Below, in pieces: positions 27,676-36,776 of a stretch of 64,000 bases of DNA; position 1 is the first letter of the stretch, and every line of letters starts with the position of its first letter. Origin of the DNA: Neomesorhizobium sp963726065 (lineage in GTDB: Bacteria; Pseudomonadota; Alphaproteobacteria; Rhizobiales; Rhizobiaceae); NCBI GenBank assembly GCA_963726065.1, contig CAVSAU010000007.1, positions 62,001 to 126,000 of the forward strand. The letters run 5' to 3'. A program made the translations under genes and the position numbers. The notes under the pieces were generated by a model that saw nothing but the letters and a program-made list of their open reading frames with translations, did not search any database and was not told the origin of the DNA.

Positions 27676-28596
27676 ATGCGCCGCAGCTATGTGCCAACGA
27701 TTGGGGAACTTGAGGCCTTTCGCGCCTGCGCGAGCCTCGGCACGACAATTCGTGCGGCCGATCAGCTCGGCTTGACACAGAGCTCGGTCAGCCGCTCGAT
27801 CGGCCAACTCGAAGATCGGCTTGGCGTGGCGCTATTCCACCGCGTTCGGCAGCGGCTTGTGCTTTCGGATGCGGGACGGCGCTTCGCCCGCGACGCCGAG
27901 GCGGTCCTCGACAGCCTGCATGAGGCAGCGGTTCGCACCATGGCGTTCGGCGGCCAGTCCGATGTGCTCAGCATCGCCGTGCTACCTACGCTGGCAGACC
28001 GCTGGCTGATCCCGCGACTTGCCAGCTTCCACGCGGCCCATCCTCATGTCGCCATCGACCTTGCGGTACGGCTGGGGACAGTCGACCTTGAGACGGAAGC
28101 CTTCGACGCCGCTATCCAGCGTGGCCCGGCGGAGCAGAGACAGCCGGGAATTGTTCGCCTGTTCGACGAGGAGCTTGTCGTCGTTGCCTCCCCCGCCCTG
28201 CTCGGCGGCCGCGCAACTCTCGACGATGCCGAGCTTGCCGCGCTGCCGCTGCTGCAGCAGTCGACCCGGCCAACGCTTTGGCTGCAATGGTTCCAGGCCG
28301 CGGGTATCGACCCGCGCACCACTTTGCGCGGCCATCGCTTCGAGCAGTTCTCGATGGTCGTCGAAGCGGCAATCGCCGGCCTTGGCGTCGCGCTGGTGCC
28401 GGAGGTGCTGGCCGAGCGCGAGCTCGCCGCTGGCAAACTGGTGATGGCTTCGCCCAACCGCATCGCCGGCGAAGTACCCTATCGGCTCGCCTTTCGACCC
28501 GGCAGCGAGGACCGGCCTGGCCTGCGCGAATTCGTCCGCTGGCTGACAGCCGAAGCCTCGGCCCAACCGCTCAGATCTTGGGACCGAACCGGATGA
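27676..28596 (+). CDS. LysR-family regulator, probable regulator of gcdH (GcvA subgroup)
   Basis: 306 aa. N-terminal winged helix-turn-helix residues 8-67 (PTIGELEAFRACASLGTTIR to QLGLTQSSVSRSIGQLEDRL), then a periplasmic-binding-like effector domain (VLSIAVLPTLADRWLIPRLASF, FDEELVVVASPALL). It is transcribed away from gcdH, the arrangement of gcdR-gcdH in many proteobacteria, where the effector is glutarate or glutaryl-CoA. Regulation of gcdH is inferred from that layout and the palindrome between the genes. Confidence 0.85.
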   Translation: MRRSYVPTIGELEAFRACASLGTTIRAADQLGLTQSSVSRSIGQLEDRLGVALFHRVRQRLVLSDAGRRFARDAEAVLDSLHEAAVRTMAFGGQSDVLSIAVLPTLADRWLIPRLASFHAAHPHVAIDLAVRLGTVDLETEAFDAAIQRGPAEQRQPGIVRLFDEELVVVASPALLGGRATLDDAELAALPLLQQSTRPTLWLQWFQAAGIDPRTTLRGHRFEQFSMVVEAAIAGLGVALVPEVLAERELAAGKLVMASPNRIAGEVPYRLAFRPGSEDRPGLREFVRWLTAEASAQPLRSWDRTG

Positions 28597-28622
28597 GGCG
28601 CCGGGTAGCCGAGGCGCAGGCA

Positions 28623-28679
28623 CCGGAAAAGCTGGCTTCCGGTCTTGCTTGAGGAAAGACCAAAAGCCGGCTTTTCCGG
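28623..28679. repeat. Long intergenic hairpin of the CCGGAAAAGC family
   Basis: CCGGAAAAGCTGGCTT (28623-28638) pairs with AAAGCCGGCTTTTCCGG (28663-28679) with one mismatch, enclosing a second stem GGTCTT/AAAGACC. No T tract follows. It may terminate the LysR transcript or be a mobile-palindrome relic. A related CTTTTCCGG...CGGAAAAG pair occurs at 39871-39930. Confidence 0.6.
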
Positions 28680-28815
28680 AAAGGCGATGCTAACCATTCG
28701 ACCAAGTTCAGGGATCAACGAGACACCAAAAACGAAACCTTTCCAGCCTGTTAACGTCTGCCGGTCAAGCTCGCCACCAACAACAAGAAACTGAATACGC
28801 AAGGGCTTCGGGGCG

Positions 28816-30894
28816 ATGTCGCAGCAAACGGTACCGACCGGGTCGGGCAGGCTCATCCTGCTGTTCAAGGGAGCCTATTGGGTCGCTCTTTCGATCATCG
28901 CCGCGATGGCGCTGGCTTCCTATGTGCTTCTCCAACAGATGATGGCCGCGCAGCAGCGCGACGAAGCGCTGCTTGCGCTTGCCAACGCTCAGAGAGCGCT
29001 CTCGCAACGCGTCGTCTTTCTTGTCGCTGTCACTGACAAGGCGCCATTTGTCGAAAAACCGGGGTTGATTTCAGAACTCAGCGACGCAACCGCCGAGTTC
29101 GAGGCAAACTACGACCTCTTGCTGGAGCGAATGGCGGCCGACACGTCTTCGCGCGAAGAGAATGACGATCCGGCGCTTGAAACCGTTCTATTTTCGAAGC
29201 CGTTCCATCTCGACTACTTCTCCACCAGTCTCGCCGCCAATGGCTGGCGCTTCGTTGCGGCCGTCCGCTCCGAGCAGGGCATCGGCAACAACACCGTTAC
29301 CGGCTACCTAGCGAGCAGAGACAAAGCCCGGCTCGATACGACGGTCGCCAAGGCGACGCTAGCCGGCTACACGGTGCTGGCCGACCGCATCCGGTCAACG
29401 TCGGATGCGCGACTGAAGAACATGCTCAGCACCCACCGCATGCTGTTTTTTTCCACTCTCGCCGTCATCGTTCTCGTCGCGGTGTTCATTTTCCGGCCGA
29501 TGTCCAACGTCATCATGCGGCGCACGCATGAGCTCGTCGACGCCCGCAACTCGATGGCCTTCATCGCCGTTCACGATGGGCTGACCGGACTGCACAACCG
29601 TACTTTCCTCACCGATCATTTCGACACACTGATCAAGGGCGCGCATCGCCGGCGTGAGCGGCTTGCCGTGGTGCAGCTCGATCTCGACCGCTTCAAGCAG
29701 ATCAACGACACGCTGGGCCATGCCGCCGGCGACTATGTGCTGGTGATGACGGCGCAACGCATGCGAGAATCCTGTCGCGCCTCCGACCTCTGCGTTCGCC
29801 TCGGCGGCGACGAGTTCGTGATGATCCTCAATGGCGCCGGAACCAGCGAGGATATTCACGGGCTGGCCAAACGCATCCTCGATCGCATCAACGAGCCGAT
29901 CAGCTTCCAGGGCGCCACGGTGCACCCTGGCGCCAGCGCTGGCATCGCAGTTTATCCCGTCGACGCCGACAATGCAGCCGATCTCCTGGTGCATGCCGAT
30001 CTGGCGCTCTATTCGGCGAAGAAACTCGGCGGCGGCAACTTTTCGTTCTTTTCCGACGAATTGCGGCAGGAACTCGAACACCGCAAGCAGTTGGAGCGCG
30101 ATCTCAAGATCGCCATCGCAGAAGAAACCTTCAGCGTCTATTTCCAGCCGCAGGTATCGCTGGCAAACGGCGCAATCACGGGTGTCGAGGCACTGGTCCG
30201 CTGGAAACACCCGGAGCGCGGCATGATCTCGCCCGGCGAATTCATTCCGGTCGCCGAAAAATCCGGCCTGATGGCAGAGATCGGGCGCATCATTGCGCGC
30301 AAGGCAGTGCACGAGGCGGCCGCCTGGTATAATGCCGACATCCAGTTCGGCCGCCTTGCGATCAATGTTTCCGGTTCGGAGCTGCGCGAGCACGACTTCG
30401 ACAGCTTCCTCTTCAGGACACTGGAAGAAGCCGGGCTGCCGCCGCAAAAACTGTCACTGGAAATTGTCGAGTCCGTCATTCTCGACGACGAGAAGACGGG
30501 CATCGCGGCGAAGCTGCGCCAGATCCGTGCAGCCGGCGTGCATCTGGAACTCGACGATTTCGGCACCGGCTACGCCTCGCTCAGCCACGTCAATCCAAAC
30601 GAGATCGACCGCCTGAAGATTGACCGCCGCTTCGTGCAGAATATCAACTCCAACGGCGACAACACAAAGATCGTCCGCGCCATCACCGAACTGGCGCGCG
30701 GCCTCGGCATCTCGATCATTGCGGAAGGAGCCGAAACGGAAGCCGAACTGAACTCGCTGATGTCGATCGGCTGTGACCAGGTTCAGGGTTATTCGATCGC
30801 ATTTCCAATGCCCGACGACCAGGCGCGCGCATGGCTTGCCGCCCGCAACCCGAAACGCGCCAAGCTGAAGGTCCTGCAAGGAAACCTGGCCTGA
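28816..30894 (+). CDS. Membrane-bound GGDEF-EAL cyclic-di-GMP protein
   Basis: 692 aa. Two membrane helices (about residues 21-40 and 209-227) bracket a periplasmic sensor region of about 170 residues with no recognised domain. A short linker leads to a GGDEF domain (about 250-415) with intact GGDEF at 330-334, and an EAL domain (about 425-680) with EALVRWKHP (458-466), LEIVES (548-553) and DDFGTGYASL (580-589). All key motifs are intact, so it could synthesise or hydrolyse c-di-GMP, or both. It is a single-gene unit. ATG 28816 has only a weak ribosome-binding site (GGGGCG). Confidence 0.9.
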   Translation: MSQQTVPTGSGRLILLFKGAYWVALSIIAAMALASYVLLQQMMAAQQRDEALLALANAQRALSQRVVFLVAVTDKAPFVEKPGLISELSDATAEFEANYDLLLERMAADTSSREENDDPALETVLFSKPFHLDYFSTSLAANGWRFVAAVRSEQGIGNNTVTGYLASRDKARLDTTVAKATLAGYTVLADRIRSTSDARLKNMLSTHRMLFFSTLAVIVLVAVFIFRPMSNVIMRRTHELVDARNSMAFIAVHDGLTGLHNRTFLTDHFDTLIKGAHRRRERLAVVQLDLDRFKQINDTLGHAAGDYVLVMTAQRMRESCRASDLCVRLGGDEFVMILNGAGTSEDIHGLAKRILDRINEPISFQGATVHPGASAGIAVYPVDADNAADLLVHADLALYSAKKLGGGNFSFFSDELRQELEHRKQLERDLKIAIAEETFSVYFQPQVSLANGAITGVEALVRWKHPERGMISPGEFIPVAEKSGLMAEIGRIIARKAVHEAAAWYNADIQFGRLAINVSGSELREHDFDSFLFRTLEEAGLPPQKLSLEIVESVILDDEKTGIAAKLRQIRAAGVHLELDDFGTGYASLSHVNPNEIDRLKIDRRFVQNINSNGDNTKIVRAITELARGLGISIIAEGAETEAELNSLMSIGCDQVQGYSIAFPMPDDQARAWLAARNPKRAKLKVLQGNLA

Positions 30895-31043
30895 CCCGAG
30901 CCTCCTGCTCAGGAGTCCTGGAGCCGGCATTGGCGCTGTTGTTCGGCTTGCGCGTTGCGTCACCAGCCTCTGCTCCACAGCGCAGACGGCGGACAGGCTT
31001 GAGGCCCGGCGGCAGCATGCTACTGTCCTGGAAACGGAGAAGC

Positions 31044-31937
31044 ATGATGTTGACACCGCAATCTGGTTTTTTTGCGCTTGGCGTATCTGTTCTGCTCTCG
31101 TCTTGGCCGGGCATGGCCGCCGAAAAGAAGATCGATTTCACCGTCGACGGGCAGAAAGTCATCGGCACGCTTTCTTTGCCCGATGGCGTGGCCACGCCAT
31201 CGGCGGTGCTTCTGCTCCACGGTTTCACAGGCAGCCGCGACGAACTGGAAATCCCTGCCGTGAAGGAAGGCATTTTCGAACGCGCTTCCCGCATGTGGGC
31301 TGACAAAGGCATAGCAAGCCTGCGCATCGATTTTCGCGGCAATGGTGAAAGCGAAGGCAGCTTCGAGGACATGACGCTCGACGCGCAGGTGAAAGACGCG
31401 CTGGCCGCCCTCGACTATCTGGCGGCTAGCGGCGAAGTCGACAAGGATCGCCTTGCCCTGGTCGGCTGGAGCATGGGCGGCGCCGTCGGCTCAGCAGTCG
31501 CCGGCCGCACCCCGCACAAACTCACGTCGGTGTCATTGTGGGCTCCCGGCACCAACATGGCCAGTGCAATCACCTTTGTCCTGGGGCCGGATACGGTAAA
31601 GCAGGGCCTCGCCAGCGACGACAAGCCGGTGACTGCTAAACTGCCCTGGGGTGCGGAAATCTCCTTGAAACGCGGCTTTTTCGAAAGCATGTATGCGATC
31701 GATCCGGTCGCCGAGATAACCCATTACAAGGGGCCGCTGCTGGTCGCGGTCGGCACCAAGGACGATGTGGTTTTCCCACAGCCCGCCTCAGGCCAGGTTC
31801 TGCTGGACTATCACGACGGCCCCGAGGAACTATGGGTCCAGCCGATGGATCACGTCTTCAACGCGTTCCAGGGCACCGAAACGGTAGACGCGCTGATCGG
31901 CAAGACCGGAGATTTCATCGCCGCCGGTCTGAAGTAA
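31044..31937 (+). CDS. Secreted alpha/beta hydrolase
   Basis: 297 aa from ATG 31044 (GGAGAAGC upstream); the longer frame has no start signal. The signal peptide is about residues 1-26 (cleavage near GMAA-EKK). Triad: Ser143 in GWSMGG, Asp240/241 in GTKDDV, His270 in MDHVFN, with the oxyanion turn HGFTGSRDE at 59-67 and DFRGNGES. It is most like the BAAT/dienelactone hydrolase or FrsA-like esterase group acting in the periplasm. Substrate unknown. It follows the GGDEF-EAL gene by 149 bases and is convergent with the next gene. Confidence 0.82.
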   Translation: MMLTPQSGFFALGVSVLLSSWPGMAAEKKIDFTVDGQKVIGTLSLPDGVATPSAVLLLHGFTGSRDELEIPAVKEGIFERASRMWADKGIASLRIDFRGNGESEGSFEDMTLDAQVKDALAALDYLAASGEVDKDRLALVGWSMGGAVGSAVAGRTPHKLTSVSLWAPGTNMASAITFVLGPDTVKQGLASDDKPVTAKLPWGAEISLKRGFFESMYAIDPVAEITHYKGPLLVAVGTKDDVVFPQPASGQVLLDYHDGPEELWVQPMDHVFNAFQGTETVDALIGKTGDFIAAGLK

Positions 31938-31951
31938 CCTGCAGCGTGTCG

Positions 31952-31970
31952 CGCCGAATGGGATTCGGCG
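31952..31970 (+). terminator. Putative terminator hairpin after the alpha/beta hydrolase
   Basis: CGCCGAAT (31952-31959), loop GGG, ATTCGGCG (31963-31970): a perfect 8-bp stem 15 bases after the stop. No T tract, so the call rests on position and stem strength. Confidence 0.5.
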
Positions 31971-32007
31971 GCCGCGTTGTAGCTTGTTGTTTGTGCATGT
32001 CGTTTCT

Positions 32008-32031
32008 CCCGAAACCGAGGACACTTTCGGG
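32008..32031 (-). terminator. Putative terminator hairpin after the flavin oxidoreductase
   Basis: CCCGAAA (32008-32014) pairs with TTTCGGG (32025-32031) around a ten-base loop, ten bases downstream of the minus-strand stop at 32041. No clear T tract. Confidence 0.4.
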
Positions 32032-32040
32032 CGACTTGCA

Positions 32041-34087
32041 TTAGATCCGAATCGCGAAGCGGACGCCATCGTAGATCGCTGCGTGGATGTTGCGCGAGGC
32101 GACCGCATCGCCGATGCGCAGCAGCACAAAGCCCGCTTCCGGCCTCGTTTGCGGAAAGATGTCGCCGCCGTTGACCAGTCTGCCATAGTCGACGGCCCCG
32201 CCGTTCTTCGACAGAGGTTTCAGCGCCAGATAGATATCTTCGAGTGGCAGCGTGCCATGTTCGACCACCACCTGATCGACCCGCCGCTCGTCGCGCCAGC
32301 CATCGGCGAAGTCGGAGGAAAGCGTCGCCACAAGCTGGTTTCCCTCGCGGCGAACCGCGCTGAGCCGGGTGTTGATGGTGATCCTCACACCCTTCTCATG
32401 GAAGGCCCGCATATAGGGAACGTGGTTCATGCCGCCCATTTCGGGCGCGAAGAAACGCTCCGGTGAAACCAATTCCAGCCTGGCGCCGCTGTTGGCGACC
32501 AGCTCGGCCGCCGTCATGCCGGGGTGGCCGCCATTGTCGTCGTAAATGCAGCACATTTTCCGCCGGTTTCACCGCGCCAGCCACGATATCCCAGCTGGAG
32601 GTAACAAGATCATCTCCAGCTTCCAGGGGCGGGTTCTGCGGCACACCGCCTGTCGCCACAACCACGACATCGGGGGAATGCGCCAGGACATCGTCCGGCT
32701 CCGCCCATGTATCGTAGCGTATGGTGACGCCGAGCCGCTGCAATTCGGCAAGCCGCCAGTCGACGATGCCGATAAGCTCCTTGCGGCGCTGGTTCTGCGC
32801 GGCAAGACGGATTTGGCCGCCGGCCTGTCCCGACGCTTCCAGCACCGTCACCTTATGCCCGCGCTCGGCAGCGACACGCGCCGCCTCAAGCCCGGCGGCT
32901 CCGGCGCCGACCACCACGACTTTCTTCCCCTCACCTTCGGCCTTGCCAACGATGTGCGGAATGGTCGCCTCTCGCCCGGTCGCGGCATTGTGGATGCAGA
33001 GCGCCTCGCCGCCTTCATAGATGCGGTCCAGGCAATAGGTGGCGCCGACGCAGGGCCGGATCTCGTGCTCGCGGCCTTCCATGACTTTTCGCACGATGTG
33101 CGGGTCGGCCAGATGCGCGCGGGTCATGCCGACCATGTCGAGCTTGCCCGTCGCAATGGCGTGGCGCGCCGTGGCGACGTCCGAAATCCGCGCCGCATGG
33201 AACACCGGGAACTTCGTCGCTGCCCTCACCTCGCCGGCGAAGTCGAGATGCGGCGAGGAACGCATGCCGGTGATGGGAATAACCTTGGTCAGCGCCGCGT
33301 CGGTCTCTATCGAACCGCGGATGATATTCAGGAAATCGAATTTTCCCGACGCCGCCAGCCGTCTCGCGATCTCGACGCCTTCGTCCTTCGACAGGCCCGC
33401 CGCAAAGTCCTCGTCGGCGACCATGCGGATGCCGACGATGAATTCGGCGCCGACAGCCGCACGCACCGCATCGATAACGCGCCAGGTAAAACGCAGCCGG
33501 TTGTCGAGCGAGCCGCCATAATCGTCAGTGCGCCGGTTGGTCGCCGGCGACCAGAACCCGTCCATCAGGTGGCCATAGGCTTCGAACTCGATGCCATCGA
33601 GCCCTGCCGCCTGCATGCGCTGCGCAGCACTTGCGTAGTCGGCGACGATACGCTCGATGTCCCAATCCTCCGCCTCCTTCGGGAAGGAACGGTGGGCTGG
33701 CTCGCGCACCGGCGAGGCGGACAGCACCGGCAGCCAGTCTGCCTTGTTCCAGCCGGTGCGGCGGCCGAGATGGGTGAGCTGGATCATCACCTTGCAGTCG
33801 TGTTCATGGCATGCCTCGGTGAGTTCCCTCATCCACGGCACGATTTCGTCACGGTAGGCCTGCAGGTTGCCGAAAGCGGCCGGGCTGTCGCGTGCGACGA
33901 TCGCAGAGCCGGCGGTCATGGTCAGCGCCATGCCGCCCTTTGCCTTCTCTGCGTGGTAGAGCCGGTAGCGCTCCTTCGGCAAGCCATCGTCGGAATAGGC
34001 CGGCTCATGGCTGGTCGACATGACGCGGTTTTTCAGCCGCAGATGTTTGAGCTGGTAGGGTTGAAGGATCGGATCGTTGCTTTGCAT
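32041..34087 (-). CDS. NADH:flavin oxidoreductase / demethylase (N-methylproline demethylase or DgcA-like), one frameshift
   Basis: Restored to 681 aa from ATG 34087 (MQSNDPILQPYQLKHL). An N-terminal old-yellow-enzyme barrel (LKNRVMSTSHEPAYSDDGLP, TNRRTDDYGGSLDNRLRF) is fused to a two-dinucleotide domain (VVVVGAGAAGLEAARVAAERG), as in trimethylamine dehydrogenase and 2,4-dienoyl-CoA reductase. The iron-sulfur segment reads RPCVGATYC...ALC with three Cys visible, one fewer than the classic four. An extra C near 32560 shifts the frame; NVLIYDDNGGHPGM is restored. Probable oxidative N-demethylation of a methylated amino acid; substrate inferred. Confidence 0.8.
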
Positions 34088-34141
34088 GGTCTTTATTGTC
34101 ATGCCCAAAGAGGATTAGAAGCTCCGGCAAAGGAGCAACCT

Positions 34142-34603
34142 ATGACCACTACCGGAAATCTCACCCAACTGGGCGCGAGGGCCGAAACGCCGGCCTCGCC
34201 CGAACTTGCCATTCTCGAGACCGTGCCGTTTGCGCGCACCGACGGCCCGCCGGCCATCGTGCGCTTCACCTGCCCGGAATTCACCTCGCTTTGCCCGGTC
34301 ACCGGGCAGCCGGACTTCGCGCATATTGTCATCGACTATGCGCCCGACGAGCTGTTGGTGGAATCGAAGTCGCTGAAACTCTTCATGACATCGTTCCGCA
34401 ATCACGGGGCGTTTCACGAGGACTGCACGGTCGCCATCGGCCGGCGCATCGTCGAGGCGACGAAGCCCCTGTGGCTGCGCATCGCCGGCTATTGGTATCC
34501 GCGCGGCGGCATTCCGATCGATGTCTTCTGGCAGACCGGAACACCGCCCGAGGGCGCCTGGCTGCCGGAAACCGGCGTCGCGCCCTATCGCGGGCGCGGC
34601 TGA
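34142..34603 (+). CDS. queF: NADPH-dependent 7-cyano-7-deazaguanine reductase QueF
   Basis: 153 aa from ATG 34142 (AAAGGAG upstream). It reduces preQ0 to preQ1 in queuosine biosynthesis. Unimodular QueF with catalytic Cys51 in SLCPVTGQPDF, Asp58, the QueF motif ESKSLKLFM (74-82) and HGAFHEDC (88-95). Length equals the short single-domain (YkvM-type) family. It is a monocistronic housekeeping gene divergent from the flavin oxidoreductase across 54 bases and convergent with the DUF3828-like gene. A longer plus-strand frame upstream is only the shadow of the flavoprotein gene. Confidence 0.95.
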   Translation: MTTTGNLTQLGARAETPASPELAILETVPFARTDGPPAIVRFTCPEFTSLCPVTGQPDFAHIVIDYAPDELLVESKSLKLFMTSFRNHGAFHEDCTVAIGRRIVEATKPLWLRIAGYWYPRGGIPIDVFWQTGTPPEGAWLPETGVAPYRGRG

Positions 34604-34633
34604 GGGCGATTTCGACGGCGCGGCTTCCACCGC

Positions 34634-35080
34634 CTACTCGCAATTGAACTGGCTCAAGGCCCAGTCCTTTGACATGGAAACGATGTCGGCAACCTTCCAG
34701 GCGCCGTCTACCCTCTTCAGCTTCCATTCGAGCCGGGACACCTCGCCGTCCGCCTTGAAAGCAGCCACCACCTTCGCCAGATCGCCTTCTATCGATTCCG
34801 AGAGCTTCAGCGTCACTGCGATCTGGTAGGGGTCTTCATCGGCGTCGTCGAAGGCAAGGGCGGGGTCGAGGCAGCCATCCTCGCCGCCCTTCTTGATCGC
34901 GTCGTTAAGGTCAAGGATCCTGCGTGCGGGATCGACAAAGCGGTTGCGCGCCGAAGCTTCCAGTTCAAGGCCGGGATGGTCATAGAAAGGCTGAACGGCA
35001 TCGATCGCCTCGCCGGCCTGCGCAATGGAGGCCATCGTCGCCACCAGGAAAAGCGGAACAAAGGCAGCGTGGCCGGTCAT
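34634..35080 (-). CDS. Secreted DUF3828-like protein
   Basis: 148 aa from ATG 35080. Signal peptide residues 1-22 (AAFVPLFLVATMASIAQA-GE). The mature part has PFYDHPGLE, ARNRFVDPARRILDLND and ADEDPYQIAVTLKLSES, then ends AWKVADIVSMSKDWALSQFNCE, a pattern typical of small periplasmic DUF3828-type proteins. Function unknown. It lies 29 bases after the MttB-family gene on the same strand, but the two are unrelated in kind. An apparent fusion of this frame with the MttB upstream region is caused by indels. Confidence 0.7.
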   Translation of the reverse strand: MTGHAAFVPLFLVATMASIAQAGEAIDAVQPFYDHPGLELEASARNRFVDPARRILDLNDAIKKGGEDGCLDPALAFDDADEDPYQIAVTLKLSESIEGDLAKVVAAFKADGEVSRLEWKLKRVDGAWKVADIVSMSKDWALSQFNCE

Positions 35081-35109
35081 GACGCCATCCGGAATCTGAG
35101 TGGACAAAA

Positions 35110-36704
35110 TCAATACCACGCATCTTCCATGGACGTCTTGCGGCGCGCCATGAAATCCTGCAGCGCCTCGTCGATGCCTTCGTCGAGCGGCGGCGGCTGG
35201 TATTCGGCGAGCGCCTTCTTCCAGCGGCGGTTGGCGCGCGTGGCGGCGTCTTCCGATCCGGCCGCCTCCCATTTCTCGAACGGCTCGTTGTCGGCAATCT
35301 CCGAGTCCCAGAAGGCCGTCTCGTAGTTCGCCATCGTGTGCGCGCAGCCGAAGAAATGGCTGCCGGGACCGACCTCCCTGAAGGCGTCGAGCGCCAGCTG
35401 GTTGTCGTCGATCTTCACGCCGTCGAGATAGGTGTGCAGCGCGCCGCAGAAATCGGCGTCCATGACGAATTTCTCGTAGGACATCGACAGCAGTCCGTCG
35501 AGGAAGCCCGCCGAATGCAGGATGAAGTTGGCGCCGCAATGCACGGCCGCCAGCATCGACATCGTGCCTTCGTTCATCGCATGCGCGTCCGGCAGCTTCG
35601 ACGTGGTGAAGTTGCCGGAGCAGCGCAGCGGCAGATTGAGCCGCCGCGCAAGCTGGCCGATCACCATCGAGCCGATCGCCGGCTCCGGCGTGCCGAAGGT
35701 CGGCGAGCCCGAGCGCAGCGACATCGACGACAGGAAGTTGCCGAAGATCACCGGCGCGCCGGGCCGTTCCAGCTGGGTCAGCGCGCAGCCGGCCATGGTC
35801 TCGGCTAGCGACTGGGCGATCGCACCGGCATTGGTCACCGGCCCCATGGCGCCGCCGAGGATGAACGGCACGATCACGGCCGCCTGGTTGGCGCGGGCGT
35901 AGGCGCGCAGCGCCGTCGTCATGGTGGCGTCCCAGACCAGCGGCGAGTTGACGTTGACGTTGCCGAGGATGACGCAGTTCCCGTCGACGAACTTCTCGCC
36001 GAAGACGATGCGCGCCATGTCGATGGAATCCTCGGCGCGGCTTTCCGCCGTCACCGAGCCCATGAAGCCGCGGTCGGAATATTTGATGTGGCTGTAGACC
36101 ATGTCGAGATGGCGCTTGTTGACCGGCACGTCGACCGGCTCGCAGATGGTGCCGCCGGAATGGTGCAGCCAGGGCGAGGACTGCGCGAGCTTCACGAAAT
36201 TGCGGAAGTCCTCGATGGTGCCGTAGCGGCGGCCCTTGTCGATATCCATGACGAAGGGCGAGCCATAGGCCGGGGAGAAGACGACGCTCTTGCCGCCGAT
36301 CTCGACCGAATTGGCGGGATTGCGCGCATGCTGGGTGAACGCAGCCGGCGCGGTCTTCAGGATCTCGCGCAGCATGCCCGGCTCGAACTTGACCAGCGCG
36401 CCCTCGACCTTGGCCCCTGCCCGCTTCCAGTGGTCGCAGCGCTGCCGGATCGTCGCGGAATTCGATGCCGATCTCGGCGAGGATGCGGTCGGCCGTCTCT
36501 TCGATCCTGACGAGATTGTCTTCCGAAAGGATGTCGTAGGTCGGGATGTTGCGCACGATGTAGGGCCGGCCCAGGCCTTCCGAGCCATGCGAGCGCATTT
36601 CGCGCCGCGCCACGCGACCACCGCGCTCGCGGCGTCTGGCCGGATCGGTCGGCGATTTCGGCTGTGGCTGCGGTCCATTGGCGGCTCCCGCGGTGCACAA
36701 CCAT
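35110..36704 (-). CDS. Trimethylamine methyltransferase (MttB)-family protein without pyrrolysine, frameshifted N-terminus
   Basis: About 520 aa. The MttB barrel is clear from AYGSPFVMDIDKGRRYGTIEDF onward (HSGGTICEPVDVPVNKRHLDM, NPLR-like SPLVWDATMTTAL, GPVTNAG). No in-frame UAG is seen, so this is the non-pyrrolysine branch, which includes glycine betaine and proline betaine methyltransferases and forms lacking assigned substrates. The N-terminal 70 residues (RRRERGGRVARREMRSHGSEGLGRPYIV...GIEFRDDPAALR) are in another frame; one extra base near 36440 joins them to HWKRAGAK. The start codon is unresolved (36678 or 36704). No corrinoid protein gene is nearby. The LysR gene is divergent. Confidence 0.82.
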
Positions 36705-36753
36705 GAAACTACCGTCTGCCACCGGTGCTGTGACGCTGGAAAATCCTGATGGC

Positions 36754-36776
36754 TTGCATAAGCTTGGTTTATGCAA
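36754..36776 (+). promoter_or_regulatory. Perfect inverted repeat overlapping the LysR start (T-N11-A operator)
   Basis: TTGCATAA (36754-36761), seven bases, TTATGCAA (36769-36776). It lies in the 66-base gap between the divergent MttB-family and LysR genes and covers the LysR start codon (ATG 36771). This is the classic place for LysR autoregulation with control of the divergent gene. Confidence 0.65.

Noticed and set aside
32546..34141. Plus-strand open frame running into queF
   Set aside because: Antisense to the flavin oxidoreductase. Only the part from ATG 34142 has a ribosome-binding site and QueF motifs.
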